From: Acidobacteriota bacterium
GTDB lineage: Bacteria > Acidobacteriota > Blastocatellia > Pyrinomonadales > Pyrinomonadaceae
Direction of reading: 5' to 3'
Length of the DNA stretch: 6,172 bases
NCBI GenBank assembly: GCA_005790265.1
Contig: SXVE01000136.1
Span: 1 to 6,172 of the forward strand
A program made the translations under genes and the position numbers. Within the stretch, counting starts at the first letter, position 1; each line of letters starts with the position of its first letter. A model generated the notes under the pieces. The model had not been told where the DNA came from, did not search any database, and saw only the letters and a list, made by a program, of their open reading frames with translations. Of this stretch, positions 5,599-6,172 are shown piece by piece.

Positions 5599-6172
5599 CT
5601 AGCCCAAAATCTCGTTCAAGTTAAATTCGAACGCTTCGCCCGTGCGCGCTGATTCGAGCATCAACAAACAACCGAGCGTCGCGCGCGTTCCGTCAATCGC
5701 GGTTACATCGGTTTCCGTACCGTTTTTAATGCTTTTAACGAACGATTCGAGCTGTTCCTGATAACCTTTCGCCGCAAAGATTTTCGAGCGTCCGTCGCGT
5801 TTCTTTTTCTTGACGACGAGGCGTTTGAAATCTTCGCTCAGAACGCTGACGCCGGGCGCGAAAACTTCGACCATTTCGCCGCCCGATGCTTCGCTGCCGA
5901 CGACCGTATAAATAAAATTGCCGATTGAACCGTCGGCGAATTTCAAACTCGCCGCGACGTTGTGTTCGCCGAAACCGTACGCCGAAACCGAAACCGGCTC
6001 CGATTCGAGCAGCCAATACATTAAATCAACGAAGTGACAGCCTTCGCCGACGACGACTCCGCCCTGCGCTTTTTCCGCCGCCCAGCCGTTTTCGATGCCC
6101 GGCGAATTCATTCGGGTCGAAATCACGACGGGACTCGTTCTGCCCGCCAGCTGTTTTTTCATTTCGACGTAA
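5599..6172 (-). CDS. Gfo/Idh/MocA-type oxidoreductase, C-terminal part (5' end outside window)
   Basis: The frame stays open through the right window edge, so the first Met seen (at 6162) is internal and the true start lies outside. The visible 190 codons match the C-terminal alpha/beta domain of Gfo/Idh/MocA dehydrogenases: RTSPVVISTRMNSPG, then GGVVVGEGCHFVDLMYWL with the conserved His of the active-site helix, then a beta-sheet region (SLKFADGSIGNFIYTVVGSE) and the closing helix ALxSLRTGE-like LMLESARTGEAFEF. The NAD(P)-binding Rossmann domain is not in the window. Such enzymes oxidise, reduce or epimerise sugars or nucleotide sugars. The sequence also resembles the C-terminal half of 'bi-domain' oxidoreductases of exopolysaccharide clusters, in which a zinc-type alcohol-dehydrogenase domain precedes the Gfo/Idh domain; that needs the upstream sequence. 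The gene ends in TAG seven bases from the inverted-repeat element and is followed by the GT4 gene in the same direction. Confidence 0.88.
   Translation of the reverse strand, partial: YVEMKKQLAGRTSPVVISTRMNSPGIENGWAAEKAQGGVVVGEGCHFVDLMYWLLESEPVSVSAYGFGEHNVAASLKFADGSIGNFIYTVVGSEASGGEMVEVFAPGVSVLSEDFKRLVVKKKKRDGRSKIFAAKGYQEQLESFVKSIKNGTETDVTAIDGTRATLGCLLMLESARTGEAFEFNLNEILG

Noticed and set aside
6160..6162. Met codon as a start for a 187-residue oxidoreductase
   Set aside because: The frame remains open upstream (codons for Tyr, Val, Glu) to the window edge, and the protein would lack the whole NAD-binding domain; it is an internal Met of a longer gene.

Overview
This window looks like part of a surface-polysaccharide (exopolysaccharide or lipopolysaccharide-type glycan) locus from an environmental, probably Gram-negative bacterium. 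Codons mix GCG/CGC/CTG with many TTT/AAA. The beta-helix protein, and its company of an asparagine-synthase-like amidotransferase, glycosyltransferases and a Gfo/Idh-type oxidoreductase, resemble what I recall from soil Acidobacteriota such as Blastocatellia. That placement is an inference from recall and has not been tested.

Layout from left to right: (1) the 5' part of a minus-strand asparagine synthase (glutamine-hydrolysing), cut by the window edge just as its synthetase domain begins; (2) a 172-bp divergent intergenic region; (3) a complete plus-strand GT39/ArnT-like polytopic membrane glycosyltransferase; (4) a 238-bp convergent intergenic region holding a degenerate inverted-repeat element built from ~10-bp units; (5) a complete minus-strand, membrane-anchored, right-handed parallel beta-helix protein; (6) a 133-bp intergenic region with a candidate extended -10 promoter; (7) a complete minus-strand GT-B (GT4-type) glycosyltransferase; (8) a 142-bp intergenic region with a second inverted-repeat element whose terminal 17-bp arms match perfectly; (9) the 3' part of a minus-strand Gfo/Idh/MocA-type oxidoreductase, possibly the C-terminal half of a bi-domain oxidoreductase.

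Four of the five genes point the same way (oxidoreductase, GT4, beta-helix, asnB in transcription order). Only the GT39 gene runs against them. A plausible joint role is synthesis and maturation of a secreted glycan. The oxidoreductase would modify a nucleotide sugar, the AsnB-like enzyme would amidate a uronic acid or another carboxylate, the GT4 and GT39 enzymes would transfer sugars on the cytoplasmic and periplasmic faces, and the beta-helix protein would bind or process the polymer outside the cytoplasm. No substrate can be read from the sequence.

I saw no RNA gene, CRISPR array, transposase or defence system, and no convincing undescribed system. The most unusual parts are the two intergenic inverted-repeat elements and the absence of Shine-Dalgarno motifs before all four visible start codons.
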